In this document: piece by piece, positions 48,401 to 62,573 of the stretch
Layout: every line of letters starts with the position of its first letter
How positions within the stretch are numbered: position 1 is the stretch's first letter
Assembly (NCBI RefSeq): GCF_021155775.2
Contig: NC_060236.1
Location: forward strand, 35,364,548-35,428,547
Length of the DNA stretch: 64,000 bases
From: Neodiprion pinetum
Lineage: Eukaryota > Arthropoda > Insecta > Hymenoptera > Diprionidae
Reading direction: 5' to 3'
The notes under the pieces: generated by a model
Databases searched by the model: none
What the model saw: only the letters and a program-made list of their open reading frames with translations
Told to the model about the DNA's origin: nothing
Translations under genes and position numbers: made by a program

Positions 48401-51400
48401 TGATCACAGTGTTGACGTCGATCTGAGGCTGAGTGCGGCTGCAGTTCAACACTGTAAACCCTGTGCATACTCACAAGCGATATCTACATCACCTATATCT
48501 TGTTGTATAACGTCACCGTGTAGTAATTGCTTAAAATAGCTGGTAGAATGAATCGACCACAGGCAATGCTTACCGAGTCTTGAGACGAATCCACGACTCT
48601 TCGAAGCCGACCGAGTATGAATGCCAAGACTTCATTGTTACCCGGTCTCAAGCATGGAGCAATTATGATCCCGTCAAGGATCCATAATGGCAACGCGGCA
48701 ATGTTACATATATGTTCCTGCGTATATACATGTTTGTCTTCTCACAGAGTTAGGCAAGCGCCGCGTCGAGATTAAGGACGGGAGGACGGATTACTTGTAA
48801 GGTATAAGACCTGGAATAACAAAACCAAAATTTTTATAATCTATGTACTATTGTCTACAGAACTACGCAGGTTTTTTTAATCTAATTTTTTAGAAACAGT
48901 GCACTTTTGAAAAAGTGAATCGTGTTTTGGTCAAAATATAAGAAGTAAATTGTCAATAAAAAAAAGTTTACGTTAAATAAAAAACGACTACTTACTTCCG
49001 TAGAGAATGAAATTGTGAAGCTATTGTCAAAATTTCAAATCGATCCATGCAACGGTGTTCAAGTAGTCTGTCCTCCCAGTTTGAAAAATATGGTTACGAG
49101 AACAATACGTTGAAAGTTTTACGAGCACTCAGCGTGGGCCTGAGGCACTGTGACAAAATCAACAATTGAACCTTTTAAAAAAAAATGTTCATTATAAGAC
49201 CAACTGGATATTGGTTTTTATGACCCTAACATATTGTTTAAACCAAGAAAAAATCGAATTTTCCAAAATCCTAGAGTGATGTCACCCCTGAATTCTTCTT
49301 CCGAATGGAATTATTCCTTCAAATTTCAGTTCTGTCAAATTTTCCGAGTGTGGAGAAGGAGATATATTATATAAAAGTTCCATCAAGGTGCCGTAGCAAG
49401 CAGGCCGTTATAGCCATTATATACCTATACGAATAGGTGAAGAAACTGGCTCGGCTCGGCTAGGAGATAACGACGTACGAACGCTTGCCGCTGTACACAG
49501 TTAGCAGTTTATCACCTAGGAGGGAGAGGTGTTAGCCTCGAAGACGCTCGTGGATATTTGAAAAATTCTAAGTTTCGGTTATGCCTGAGATAATGTTCGC
49601 TCACTAATACATTATTTGGTTGTCGCTTGATTCAACCGCCCTGGGATTCAGAGAATCTCTAATGTCGGTGTACTTCTGTGAGCTGCCTTCATGGTGTTTT
49701 CATGATATAGCGGAAAAATCAAAATTCCCTAAGTCAAATCTGTTGATTGAGATTAAAATTGAAAACCTTTTACAAGATTTCTCGAGAGCGACCTAGAATT
49801 GTTTGTTAAAAAGTGTGCAACGATACGATACTGGCTGGCAACCAATTCACAAGTAGTGAATCACATTTGAAAACTTGCCAGCTACTTTGAAATTTTGTTG
49901 ACCGACAAAATGCCACGCATACGATTTTAATAGATTTTGGTATAAAAATAAATTATAAATAAATTAGGTAGAGTCGTATAATGAAAACTTTGCATCATTT
50001 GTAAAATATTTGCCTTTCACAAAGGAAAGGTAATTAAAAAAAATTATCGTACATAGTGATAGGTATACTTGACATAACCTAGCAACGCAGAATTTGCTGA
50101 TACAACAGAAAGCATTTAGTTTCAAATTTCTGACTACGAGTTTAACAATTTCAATCAGAGGTTCAGGTGCTGCGTTGGGTACAAGTTGCATGCATATATC
50201 AAATGATTCAAATTTCTGCATGCAATTGAAAAATAATCCGCAGTCCACGCCTTTTTTTAGTCACACGGCCAGACAGTTTCATATTATGAATTATACGAAC
50301 ATTCTTCAACCCGGGTAGGATTGAATTGTTGGATGGAACAATCCTGACGTCACAGTTTAATATGTACTGTGATAACAATTCGCTGGCAAGAATTAGTTTC
50401 ATTGTTCGAAAAATGACGCAACTTCAAAACCGGCGACAAATCGTAATATGGTATAGTCACTGATGGTTCTATAGTGGAATAAATTTATGCCGTTGGCAGA
50501 ACGAGGAGGTGTTGCATAGAAATTGAGAGCTGTAACGTTGAAAAAATCGTCATATAAAATATACACGTTAAAATGTACGTATCATGTGTATACCTAAATG
50601 ACTCAGGTGAAAAGATTCCGGGAAAACATTAAGTCGTTGAGAATAATTACCATAGGAATGCTAAGTGATCAACGTCGATGGTACGCAGTGTAAATTAGAT
50701 CTGTTGTAACATTCTCTTTCTGCGTATAATACATCACTGATTATTATTTCCTATCTACGAGAAAAAGTAGAAATAATCAGAAGCAGGAGAAGAAGAAGAA
50801 CAAGAAACACAATGTACGCATTGTTTCACCTGATGTAAGAAAATATTAATTTTTTAACTCTCTGTCCAGATCGACAGACCGACTTACAGTCAGCCGTGAA
50901 GATATAGCTTAAATAATATTTTTTTCAAAATTTGCATCGTGCTGCGCGAACTTCACATCATTTTATGCATCAATTAAGTCTGATTATTCATTTTTCTATG
51001 GTTCAATGAATGATTGCTCGGTTGAATGACGCATGAAATTTAGCGATTGAGTTTTGACAGTTTAGAAAAGTACCACCTGCGTTATATGTAGATTTAATCC
51101 TAGATTGTAAACGGCCTGAGTGATTATCGTAGAGCAAGAGTAATCCGTGCATCGCGTTTTCATTCAGTAATTGTATTAAGATTGAAATTAAGTGCCATTA
51201 TTTGCAGGAGTGGTGCAGATTAATATAATCACATAAGATAATCTATTTTACTTGAATACTTTAATCAGTAGCGCAGTGACGAAATTAAGTGATCTGACGT
51301 ATTGGATACGCAGGATAAGCTTGAGATACTTCGGTGAAAGACATTAATTCCCACTTAAAGTCTTCGTGGACGTCATTTCCTTAATTATCTCTACATTCGC

Positions 51401-54400
51401 GACCGGAACGTTGAAGACAAGTATATAAAAACCAATAATAATGAAAAAATGTCCGAGTTTTATCATCACGCGTTATATGGAGAAAAAGTGTTATGCAATT
51501 TACACAAGCTTTTTATAACCGCCACTAGAGCTGAATCCAAATCGCTTAAAATCGTGTTTAAACATGAAGTCGTTGAGCAAGGAATCGGTCCTCTCACGAT
51601 CATCGCCGGACCAAGTTCTCTTAATGGTTACTTGAAACCAGTTCCGCCGTTAAAAAAAAGTGGTAGCATAAAACTAGCGGATCATGGGACTAGAATCTTG
51701 GAATAATTTGAACGTAAATCCATCATGCATCATATACCTAGCTCCAGAAAGTCGGATATTCTCGGATCCGAACATAAATTAGCAAATAAATTTCAAATAG
51801 AAGGGTAAAATAATTTTCGTACTGTGCAGATTCCTCGGACATTGTGGACTGCAAGTTGAAGCTGATATTGGGACTGATATGGACCCTGATTCTGCACTAC
51901 TCAATCTCCATGCCAATGTGGGATGGCGACGATGGCGAGAGCCCGGATAAAGGAACCACACCAAAGCAACGGCTTATGCACTGGATCCAAGCGAAGGTCC
52001 CAGACTTACCGATCGGTAATTTCACGTCGGACTGGAACGACGGTAGGGCGGTTGGAGCACTCGTGGATGCGGTTGCACCCGGACTTTGCCCGGACTGGCA
52101 AGACTGGAACCCCAAAGACGCGGTTCAAAATGCATCGGAAGCCATGGGTCTGGCAGACGACTGGCTCAATATACCTCAGGTGCGTTGTGCTGATTGAGAT
52201 TATTTGGCATAGTTGGTAAAGGGTTGAAACGATCACTGACTTGTGACCGTACATTTTATTGTAGCTAATCAAACCGGAGGAGATGGTGGATCCCAACATT
52301 GACGAGATGTCAATGATGACCTACTTATCGCAATATCCCAACGCGAAGCTGAAGCCTGGCGCACCTCTGCGGGCGAAAACCAACCCGAACAGGTATGCTG
52401 GGAAATATAACTCACAAACAATAGTTCCTTGCCAGGAGACGTTGAGCAAAGAGACCATCTGCAGAATATAATTGATCAAAAAAGGAAAGAGTGATTATTT
52501 ATATTATAATTAACAGTTGATCAATTATAACTGCGTGGATGAATCTCTTGGCAAGGAATAGGCGAAATTGCGCTCATACAGGAATAACTACGTGTAAGAA
52601 GGGAACAAAAAACATCTTGTTCCTCGTCCAAATTCATTAATTAATTGATTCATAAATTTCATTTTTCGGTCGCAGCATCCCGCCCCCGCGGTAAGTCGCG
52701 AGCTTCAAGTACATTTTACAAGAACTAAGGCTTTGTAATCTATTTTACTTGGCAAATTTACATTTACTGATTGTTTGGAAACTACTTTCTAACTTTTTGA
52801 CATCTAATTGGAATATACTTGATTTTAGCAATCATATTTCAGCTGTGTGTCGTGTGTCGTGATTGCCATGATATACGTGTATACCTATACATTGATTACC
52901 AGTTGTATTTCGGTAAAAAGAATTGTTTAAATTCAATAACTTTGTGCAAATAATTATAGGCTGCTGTTTAAAGAAGCTAGATATTCATTTTGGCATTAAC
53001 GCTTGTGTAACACTTGGTTATAATACAATACTGGCCGATTGACGGATAAGTATCTGAATGCCAATGCTCACCATTCTGCGTGCTGTCATGTATGTTACTA
53101 CAATTGATTTTCCCATAAATCCAGAGTCCGTGCTTATGGTCCTGGTATCGAACCGACTGGACCCGTTGTTGGTGCCCCAGCAAATTTTACCGTGGAAACA
53201 TTCTCTGCCGGTAAAGGAAACGTTGAAGTAATCGTCGAAGACCCCAAGGGAGCTAAGATTCCGGTGAATAGATTTATTGAAATTACTTATAAATTTAAAG
53301 GATTGTCCATACCTAAGGTGATATAATCAAACTTCAGTGTAACTGTTGTAATTACACACAACTTCGAGAAAATATAAGAATTCAAGTCATGATTGTGAGA
53401 GACACACCATTGAATGGAATCAACAATTAAAATAGTTACCGCGGTTACCGCTTTAAAATTAATTGCTTATACCTTTACCTTTACAGGCTGACGTCAGGTT
53501 CAACAAGGACAGAAATCTCACCTACGCTGTATCCTACACTCCTAAGGTGGAGGGTCCTCATAAGGTGAAGATTCAATTCGCCGGAAGAGCTATTCCCAAG
53601 AGTCCTTACACCGTCAGCGTTGAAGGTCACGCCGGGGATTCCACTAAGGTTACAGCTAGCGGTCCTGGACTGCAGCCCGACGGCGTGGCAATCAATCGAC
53701 CGACCTTCTTCGACATCTTCACCAAAGAAGCTGGGCGTGGGGTGCCAGAAGTGATTATTCTGGATCCTCAGGTGCGAGCAATTTCGATTTGATCTACCAA
53801 ACGAAGTAGCGAATTCGTGTAACTCTTTCTTCAATGAAACTAATCGACCTTCTGCAGGGTTCAAAGACTTCTGTGCCAGTAAAACTCCGTCAAACGTCTC
53901 CCGATGTTTGGCGCTGTGAGTACGTCTCACCGGTAGTTGGACTTCATTCGGTGAACATCTTCTTTGCTGGCAAACCAATACCGGGGAGTCCACTTGGCGT
54001 ACGTGTGTCGCCTGTTTCCGATGCAAACAAATGCCGCGCTTACGGCAGAGGGCTTCAACCGAAAGGTGTTCGCGTCAAAGATGATGCGGACTTCAAAATT
54101 GTCACTAAGGATGCTGGAGAAGGAGTCCCAGAAGCACGGGTGATCGGGCCAGGTGGTGCCAACTTGCCAGTAAAGTAAGAAACCCATGAGCCAGAAGTGT
54201 CTAAAGTTGCCAAAGTTATCGGGCTCTGTGATAAGGAAATGACTTGAATTTCAGGCTCATGAAGATAGACGCCACGACCTATCATTGCAATTACAGTCCA
54301 GTAAAGGAAGGTCGGCATGTGGTGATGGTCACTTTCGGTGGCAAGGAGATCAACAAGTCTCCATTTGAGGTGAACGTTGGTCCTTACAAGGAATCCGCCA

Positions 54401-57400
54401 TCAGAGTGTTCGGACCAGGACTACACGGAGGAGTCGTTGGATACCCAGCGAAATTCACAGTCGATACTAACGGCGAGACTGGGAGTCTTGGATTTTCTAT
54501 CGAGGGTCCATCGAAGGCGAAGATAGACTGTCACGATAACGGAGACGGAACGGCAGACGTCACCTATTATCCTACCGCACCCGGGCAATACTCTGTACAC
54601 ATCAATTGCGACGACGAGGATATTCCAAAGTCTCCGTACATGGCAGAAATCCTCCCGAAGGTCGACTATGATCCGGACAAGGTGAGACGCGATTCAATCT
54701 GTGATGAAGAAAATGTTATGAGATCACTTTAGTGACGTTTACCATGGACTCAAACAACTTACAATCTGCACCTGTTAACGATGATTCAGGTCGAGGTGCA
54801 CGGTCCGGGAGTCCACCCTGATGGCGTAGACCGCGATAAGCCGACCCACTTCACGGTGGATTGCAAAAAGGCTGGAAAAGCACCGCTAGAAGTAGCAATT
54901 CAGGATGCTCTTGGACGACAAGTTCCGGTTCGTTTAGACGACAAGCGGGACGGAACAATCCAGGCTCATTACACACCCACCTCAGGTTCACAGCACAATA
55001 TTCAGGTGGGTTTGACAAAATATACGTCTTAACCTGATGATCTTAGGAAATGTCAAATTTCCGGAACTTACATTTTTCGAATATCAACGAGCTTCCACCT
55101 CTTCAGGTCAATTACGGTGGAGTTGGGACCAAGAAGTCACCTTATAGAGTCAGCGTTGCTGCTCCGCTGAATCCAGCGATGGTCCAAGCCTTTGGTCCAG
55201 GTCTTGATAAAGGCATAAAGTCGAATACCCCGACACACTTCAACGTAGACTGCAGAGAAGCTGGTCCAGGTGAGCTTGACGTCACAATGGCGACTCCTGA
55301 AGGTCGTGACTTGCCAATCACTTTGACTGACAACGAGGATGGCACTTACACCGTTGATTACGTCGCCCCGCAACCCGGAAACTATACAGTCAATCTTAAC
55401 TACGGAGGCTTGAAAGTTCCAAAATCACCGATCAAGGTCAACGTACAACCTCATGTAGATGTTTCCAAGATCAAGGTCGACGGATTAGAGCCCAGTGAGT
55501 ATACCGCAGTAATTTCAATCTTTTCTATTCAGCGAAGAGTAGATGACTCTAATGGCATAACCTCATGAAAATAACAACTTAAATACTTTTCAAAGCCAAA
55601 GAACGTATACTGATTAAATTAGATAGTTTCCGCTTCTGCAAATTCAAAGGATCCGGGCATCTTGGTCACTAGGATTATCAGTACATTTTAGAGTGGACTA
55701 GTATATTTCAACTCCGAACGAGGTCGTAATACTTTTAGCACTGACTATAGTCGACAGAAAAAATGAGTCCGCGAAAATTGGTAAAATTTGGCGTAAGTGA
55801 ACTAGGAATTTGTGAGGAAATCGAAATTTATTTCGGGAGATACTCCGAGGCCAAACGAGGGATGCTTATAAATCACGATTTCGCAATGGTGAGATATATC
55901 TCGAGGATTATACGACTCACCAATTAGCGCAGAATATCAAGTAGACACCGTGCTACATGGCGTACAAGTGTAATCACAGTACCTATAGTTTACTCTGATA
56001 TGTTGTCGAAGAAAACCAATCTAAATGATGTTGCATATGCCAACCACCCGTAGCCGCACCGGTGAACAGTCTTCAACAGTTTCGTGTAATAACCCAAGAC
56101 GCTGGGAAGGCCGATGTTCAAGTAGCGATCACAACGCCATCAGGAAACCGTGTAAAGGCTCACATCATACCAACTCACGAGGGTTTCTTAGTAAACTTCA
56201 CGCCAACTGAGCTTGGGGAATATCTGCTTGGTATTAGTTTCGGCGGGGAGCCAATATCTCCTCAACCATGTCGCCTGACGTGCGTTCACGGGAGCGATCC
56301 ATCTAAGGTCAGAGCGAAAGGCCCAGGGCTGTCGCATGGCGTGGTTAACAAACCCGCAGAGTTTGTGATTGATACTAGGGGTGCTGGGCAAGGTGGCCTA
56401 GGCGTTACAGTCGAAGGGCCCTGCGAAGCTGCCATCAATTGTCGCGACAATGGCGATGGCACTTGTTCCGTAGCCTACCTTCCCACAGAGCTTGGAGACT
56501 ACGGTATCAACATCACTTTCAATGACCAGCATATACCGGGCTCACCATTCCAGGCGTTAGTCGTACAAGAAGCTGACCTTTCCAAGATCAAGGTGTCTGG
56601 CAACGGCATTCAACCTCACGGTTAGGAGTCGCGTGATCACTAGCTTGCTCTTTTAATATGACGCATGACTCATCTGCTGTTTGGATTGTACAGATGATCT
56701 TTGTATTACTATCATTTTTCAACGTACCTACTATGTATTTTCTTTTACTTTTGTTTCACTTTTCTGTTTTCAATTGATTAATCATTCATGACTGTTTCAG
56801 TGTATTTGAAAGTATTTTGATCAGAGGGATGATGGAACCAATTATTTTAGGATTTTTATTGATGCTGTCTACTAACACGTTCAAATTTTTGCACTAAGAA
56901 CTTGCATCCACATAGACATGTACATATATGTATATAGAATCTGCAAATTCAGCAGCTAATTACTACGCTCATTTGCGTTTTGGCACTCCCACATATATGT
57001 TCGAATCACAAATCCCGTATGTTGTGCGCGATCGGAGAACTGTGATTAAGTGTGTAAGTTAAAAAGTACACCAACAAATGTTATCATCGCTGCCTCATTG
57101 TCATGGCACTTACAATTTAATGACTTCCTCTGTAACGTTGGCATAAACCAAGTTACGGTTAGACGTTAATAGAGTGCAATGGCCTTCACATTGAGTAAGG
57201 ACAGGTATGGCGTTTCAAATGAAACAATAGACTGTGTGATTATTCATGAATAATGTAGTTTGATTCGATGGCGCCAGCGGAACGAGAATGGTGGTACTAC
57301 CACAACAATAGTGTGCTTCACTGATACTTAAGTATTTTCGTTGATTGATTAATTCATTTGAGCATCTATGTGAATCTAAATTGCAACCTTCGGCTATTTT

Positions 57401-60400
57401 CAATCGAAGAAATTTGTCTCTTTTAAGGTCTCTACGTCGACAGCGCCACCGACTTCATTGTTGATACACGAGCGATAGCAAAGACCAAGGGTGACGATGG
57501 TAAGGTCTCGTGCACCATCACAAATCCCAGCGGTGGAAAGACTGAGAAAGTGATAACGCCGCAAGCGGATGGAACCCTGCGAGTTAGTTATACGCCGTTC
57601 GAAGAAGGTCAGCACACGATTGATATCCTCTACGACAACATGCCGATTCCCGGCTCGCCGTTTTCAGTGAACGTGAAGCGCGGGTGCGATCCCAGTAAAT
57701 GCAGAGCCTACGGTCCCGGCCTGGAAAAGGGTTTCGTTGCCAAACCCAACCAGTTCACTGTAGAAACTAAAGGGGCGGGAACTGGAGGACTTGGGCTCGC
57801 AATTGAAGGAACAAGCGAGGCCAGGATGACATGCAAGGACAATTATAACGGGTCATGCAGCGTTGAGTACGTGCCAACGGAACCAGGCGACTACGATATC
57901 GCAATAAAGTTTGCAGATCAGCACATTCCGGGCTCTCCGTTCAAGGTTCAGGTTGAAAAGACATTAGACCCCAAGGAAGTCACTGCCTTCGGCCCTGGTT
58001 TGGACCCTGAGAAGGTTCGTGAAGGCATTCCGGCTAAATTCATGGTCGATACTTCCAAGGCCGGCATCGCACCGCTGGACGTGAAGTTGAAAACGGACAA
58101 GGGAACGATACAGAAACCGGAAATCAAAGACGTTGGAGAGGGAGTCTATGAGGTTACTTACCAGCCTCCACCGGTTGGCAGCAATGTTCAAGTTGGAGTC
58201 ACTTATGGCGGGCAAGATATCGCCGGGAGCCCCTTCAAAGTGAAGATCAATCCATTGGTTGAACCGAGCAAGGTCGTTCTATCCGGACCCGGAGTAGCGC
58301 CGAAGTTGTTGGCATCATTCCCCACCGAGTTTTTCGTCGACACCCTGAACGCTGGCTACGGTGACCTGGAAATTCAAGTATTGGTAAGCTTCGCCCACGC
58401 GATGAATCATTAGGTACTATTTACAGGTATCCTCTTGTGATGTTGACGAGTACATTACTTCTTCAGGGGCCCGATCAAAGACCACGAAAGGTCGAGATTC
58501 AGGATATCGGTAATGGCAAGTACAGGGCTTCCTATCTTCCCGACGACTGTGGCGCCTACAAGGTGAACGTTAAGTACGGCGGTAAGGAGGTGCCAGGCTC
58601 ACCGGTAACCGTTCAAAGTCAGTCAACCGGTTCCGCAAACCAGTGTAAGATCAAAGAAGGCATTCAACGTACATTGGCTCAGGGAGAAGAGTATTGCATC
58701 ACCGTCGACACCGAGAATGCTGGTCGTGGAGCAGTCACTTGCCGAATTCGTTCAACATCTGGAAGGTAGATTTAGTTGTGATAAATCACATCGATCTTTT
58801 CATCTTGGGGTCAATCAGCTGGTCTCTTGCATGACGTATGGTTCGTACTGTAGAAAAATGTGCTCACCCTATTCATCCGCGTAATGGGTACTGCATGGTT
58901 TCGTGAGAGGTGGGCTTAAGCATGCCTCTATCAATTATAATTAATTGCAAACGTAACAAGTAGTAGGTGCCAACATAAAATTGCGCAACTCCTTCGGTGT
59001 AAGGTAGAGTTATGTTAAATGGTTGACAATTTTGGCACGGACGAGTGTCACCGTGTGGTATACAGAATCAAGTTACATGATGTAGGCAACTATGTGACGG
59101 CTAAATGCAGTGAGAGATTGAACTTGCAGACTATCGAGTTCGGAATTCTTTTTGGATATTTAAAATTTTTCATCCTCCCAACATTGTGTATTCGATTATG
59201 GCACTGACGAATGGGAGAAGTACTTATCTAGTATGTTTTTCGCTTATTAGAAAATATTGTCACACTTCAGAAGTAAAACACGTGCTGGTGTATTTCACGT
59301 TCACGTCAAGCCCAGTGGCCAGTTTATCGCGAATTCCTGCTCGACAGTGATCCCAATTTACGGATATTAGCCACGTCTGGGACTCAGAGTCACGAATTAT
59401 TATAAGCTTTGATACGCGATGTGCGGTACATAAAAATCTGTATATTTATAAACTTCCCGGGTGACCCTAATATCGCGTGTATTTTTAATCCCCTAATTCG
59501 TTAAAACTTTCGTCCGATGAAATAATCTATTTTTAGGAACTACTGAATGTCTCACGATTCCGAGAAAAAAATGTCATCAGCCTTAGTTAGACAAAATAGA
59601 CTGCCAGTGTTATATCCGTTAATTAATATCAATATTTCTCGAATAGTCGCGATGCTTCGCAGCCGAGATTGCTTTTTCCGAATGAGTCATTGACACCTGA
59701 ACTTATCATCCCGAAGATTCCGAGAGAATTCTGAAGTCATAATACCACACTTGTTTGTTAAAAATAATTTTCATTCGAAAAAATACCTACACATTCCAGC
59801 GATGACATAACACTCGATGACTTCTTGATGGATTTATGCCTTAGACAGGTTCACTTTTTGGCACGGTGTCAACATAAATTTAAATTATATTGAATTTTTT
59901 GAAAACTAAATGGTCTATGTAATTCATTACTTCTAGGTACATACCGACCATTAGCCCAACATAGCGTAAATTGCAAGATCTTAGAATATGCGGGTTATTG
60001 TAACGCAAATACTTATTTTATTGATATAATTTTGACAGTAATCAATATTTTTGCTATCTATGTGACTACAAATAATCACGAAGGGAATGGAAATTTTGTT
60101 CATCTCATACAGACAGTCTCTTATAGAATAGTGCTCACCTTGTTACGTTTGAATGAGCCGTGGCTTTTCTACTCATTAGTGGTCTACGTTTATTCACAAC
60201 GGTTTCCCAAACTGGAGGAGAATATTTAATACCAGCATTAAAGTTAAGAGTTGAAGTTAAAAAAAGGCAGTCAACAGGAAATGAATTGAGGATTATTTTT
60301 TGTTTAAATTGTAGACGGAATTTGGCCAAATGCCAGTTTCAATTACATTTTTGTTTTTAAGCAACTGCATCAACATGAACGAATAGCACTAAGAATGTTG

Positions 60401-62573
60401 TAATAGTACGGATAGATCCAGAGACTTTGTTTTTTACTTACACCGGAATTTGCGGTGTGGATATACAGTATTCCGAATAGGTCCTAGGAAAGCTTCCATC
60501 AGACAGGAAAAATACTCGAATCGAAATGTTATTAAAAGCATTGGAATTGTTGTGCGAGACAAAAACATCGATGAGAGTAAAAATAATCGTTGAAAATTTC
60601 ACCTGAGGATATCAAGATGGGAATTTGTCACTTTGGGGAGTCATAGATGTTTAAAAATATATTGCCACGCGCATAATATTTATTTTTGATCACCATTTAA
60701 GAATATGTATCGTGCGAGTTGCCACTGACAAAACTGTTTGAAAGGTAGAAAATAATATTTCAAACGCCAAGAGATCTACTAATAATTCAGCATCTTTTTT
60801 CCAATGTTCACATAAATCACGGAAAGAAATCTAAACCAACATACCAAACGTAAATCACGCGTAGGTATACCAAGAAATCGAGGCATGATAACACTTTAGG
60901 AAGACCACTAATCCCTCTACTGTAATTGCTTCACAATTTTTTCTCCAAATTGAAATCCAAATGGAAATTTTGCTCCGAAGTTCATTAAATTAGTTTTGTT
61001 GTTATTATTTCTACTGTACCTATTCAGTATCCGTTTCCTTACAGGATACATCCCCATATGTCACGAAATTTAACAGTTCGACGTTAGGTGTGATTTATGA
61101 ATCTGCATTTTGGCAAGACAACTGATTAGCTGCTGCATAATAGTTGGATGCAATTAGAATGGAGCTTGCTTGATTCGTGGAAAGCAATTGTTTATACATG
61201 AAAAGTGGAATATGAAAGACGAAACGACAATTATAGAGCTTGTTAGGAACGGCGCTTTGTGAGCGGTGAAAAGGCATATGTACAAGATTGCCGAGAGTAA
61301 CACCGTGAGCTAGAACACTTGTAAATCAATTTGTCATCTTGGATCGTGAATTGTTGATCTTTGTGTTACTAGTGACATTAAACCTCTGTCGACGTATTGT
61401 AACTAATCACAATTGGCTATCGCACGTATAAAATGTCCATCATCAATAGTAAAACGGAATTCACACACCTGTGAACGAACAGTATGTGTCATCTTGCTGA
61501 TTTGGATTCTGCTCTTTTGTGAGAATGCCAAATGCTTTGTTCCAAAATTGATGAGACTGTTCAAACGCAGATTATAATTGCACTTTTACTATACAGCCTG
61601 TTGTTTCATTATGTAAATTAGATTCAACTACAAAGGAACAAAGCTGTGCTTCTTGGCACGATCTTCGAAATTAAATGGAGCGCTGTTAGCAAGGATGCGT
61701 AACAAGAATCGGTTGTCTAGCTCCAAGGTATTCGACGAGGATGAAATCCTCGAGTTTTGTATGCGAATAAGTTTCATTCGTATTCTGCTCTCACACGGAA
61801 GGTATCCAAGGTCGATCTTTCCGATTTAATTTCTTTTGCAATATGTTATAGCAGGCTAAAAACTAAGCGACAAGTATTTTTTTTTAATTGCCATTAAACA
61901 CTTTAAGGGGGCGAGACCACTCTCCAAAGTAAGGCATCTATAGTAGGTTTTTTTTTTTTCTTTAATTGATTAAATTACATTTTTCAATTCTCGTTATGAG
62001 AAAATTTTTCCATTTTAATTGGTTCAAAAATATTATGTTCTTGTGGGTGAAACTGCCAAATCGCCGCTTGAGATGCCTTACTTTGAAAGGTGGTTCCATC
62101 CCCTTAAAGTGTTTAGTGGCAGATAAAAAAAAAATATGTGTCGCTTAGTTTTTAGCCTGCTATAACATATTACAAAAGAAATAAAATCGGAGAGATCGAC
62201 TTGGGATACCTTCCTTGTCAGTCCTTCAGTTTATATAGCATTGCTTTGGATGGTATTTTAGTCATTGGACAAAGTTTAAGTTTGTTAAGATGTTTTACTT
62301 TCGAGTCGACGATGCGTAAAATGCTGGTCGGTTAGGTCTTGAATCAAAATTTTAGGCTCCTGAGGTGTGGGTCAAATTTTAATGACAGTCAACCTTGAGG
62401 CCATTTTTAACGTTCGAATTTGCGTCTTTTGCAGTGAGGCTGTCGATATTGATATTGAGGACAATGGTGACGGGACTGTCAACGTCTACTACAAAGTTGC
62501 CGATGCTGGTGAATACACTCTGAGCATCAAATTCGGCGGTCAACCAGTTCCGGAAGGATTTTACACTTTCGTG
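45404..62573 (+). CDS. cher: Filamin (cheerio-type actin crosslinker), 5' part; continues beyond window
   Basis: Thirteen coding exons join in phase to 1519 residues: 45404-45749, 51830-52179, 52265-52392, 53125-53263, 53487-53771, 53858-54174, 54255-54681, 54790-55005, 55107-55494, 56054-56620, 57428-58383, 58467-58765, 62435-62573. The last ends at a donor (TTCGTG|GTAAGT), so the C-terminal repeats and dimerisation domain lie outside. Filamin crosslinks actin and anchors membrane receptors. CH1 spans about residues 33-143 (KWKRIQQNTFTRWANEHL, LSDGLRL) and CH2 about 159-257 (TPKQRLMHWIQAKVPDL). Filamin-type Ig repeats start at residue 275; about thirteen are visible, most opening with a variant of V-A-GPGL (RAYGPGIEP, TAFGPGLDP). 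The ATG at 45404 is the only in-frame ATG before CH1. Introns 1 (6.1 kb) and 12 (3.7 kb) hold MITEs. A 15-base microexon (52676-52690) may be included in some transcripts. Confidence 0.95.
46148..46189. promoter_or_regulatory. Paired CACGTG E-boxes in a CpG-rich patch
   Basis: Two perfect CACGTG palindromes, at 46148-46153 (GGTCACGTGG) and 46184-46189 (AACCACGTGA), flank GCGCGCGCGC-like sequence inside the first filamin intron. bHLH and bHLH-zip factors bind this motif. The local G+C richness in an A+T-rich intron suggests an enhancer or alternative promoter; this is inference. Confidence 0.25.
47771..47926. mobile_element. TTAA-flanked (piggyBac-like) MITE, 156 bp, full copy
   Basis: Terminal inverted repeats of about 50 bp are GGTCGTGTAGTACTCCCACC (left) and, read on the opposite strand, GGTCATGTGGTACTCCTACC (right). 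TTAA lies directly outside both ends (47767-47770 and 47927-47930), the signature target of piggyBac-type transposases. The interior is A+T-rich and non-coding. A truncated relative lies at 36461-36552. Confidence 0.8.
52676..52690 (+). CDS. Candidate 15-nt cassette microexon of filamin
   Basis: In intron 3, TTTTTCGGTCGCAG is followed by CATCCCGCCCCCGCG and then by the strong donor GTAAGT. The 15 bases fit the phase of the flanking exons exactly (phase 2 in, phase 2 out). They would insert Ser-Ile-Pro-Pro-Pro between CH2 and the Arg that opens repeat 1. Exons 3 and 4 also join in frame without it, so it behaves as an optional cassette. The effect would be a stiffer, proline-rich hinge. Confidence 0.5.
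58766..62434. other. Filamin coding intron 12
   Basis: A 3.7 kb intron within the thirteenth visible repeat, A+T-rich. It carries an inverted-repeat element at 61797-62214. No additional exon that would keep the phase and resemble a filamin repeat was found. Confidence 0.75.
61797..62214. repeat. MITE-like inverted-repeat element, about 418 bp
   Basis: The arms 61797-61950 and about 62066-62214 are imperfect reverse complements. Examples are GGAAGGTATCCAAGGTCGAT against its complement at the right end, TATAGCAGGCTAAAAACTAA, CACTTTAAGGGG and AAAGTAAGGCATCT. The interior is non-coding and no target duplication is clear. It sits in filamin intron 12. Confidence 0.75.

Larger units (their letters stand above)
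45750..51829. other. Filamin coding intron 1
   Basis: The intron separates the N-terminal part of CH1 from its C-terminal end. It contains a pair of CACGTG sites (46148-46189) and a complete TTAA-flanked MITE (47771-47926). The many short open frames are unconvincing. Long first introns often hold enhancers, but nothing here proves it. Confidence 0.75.
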
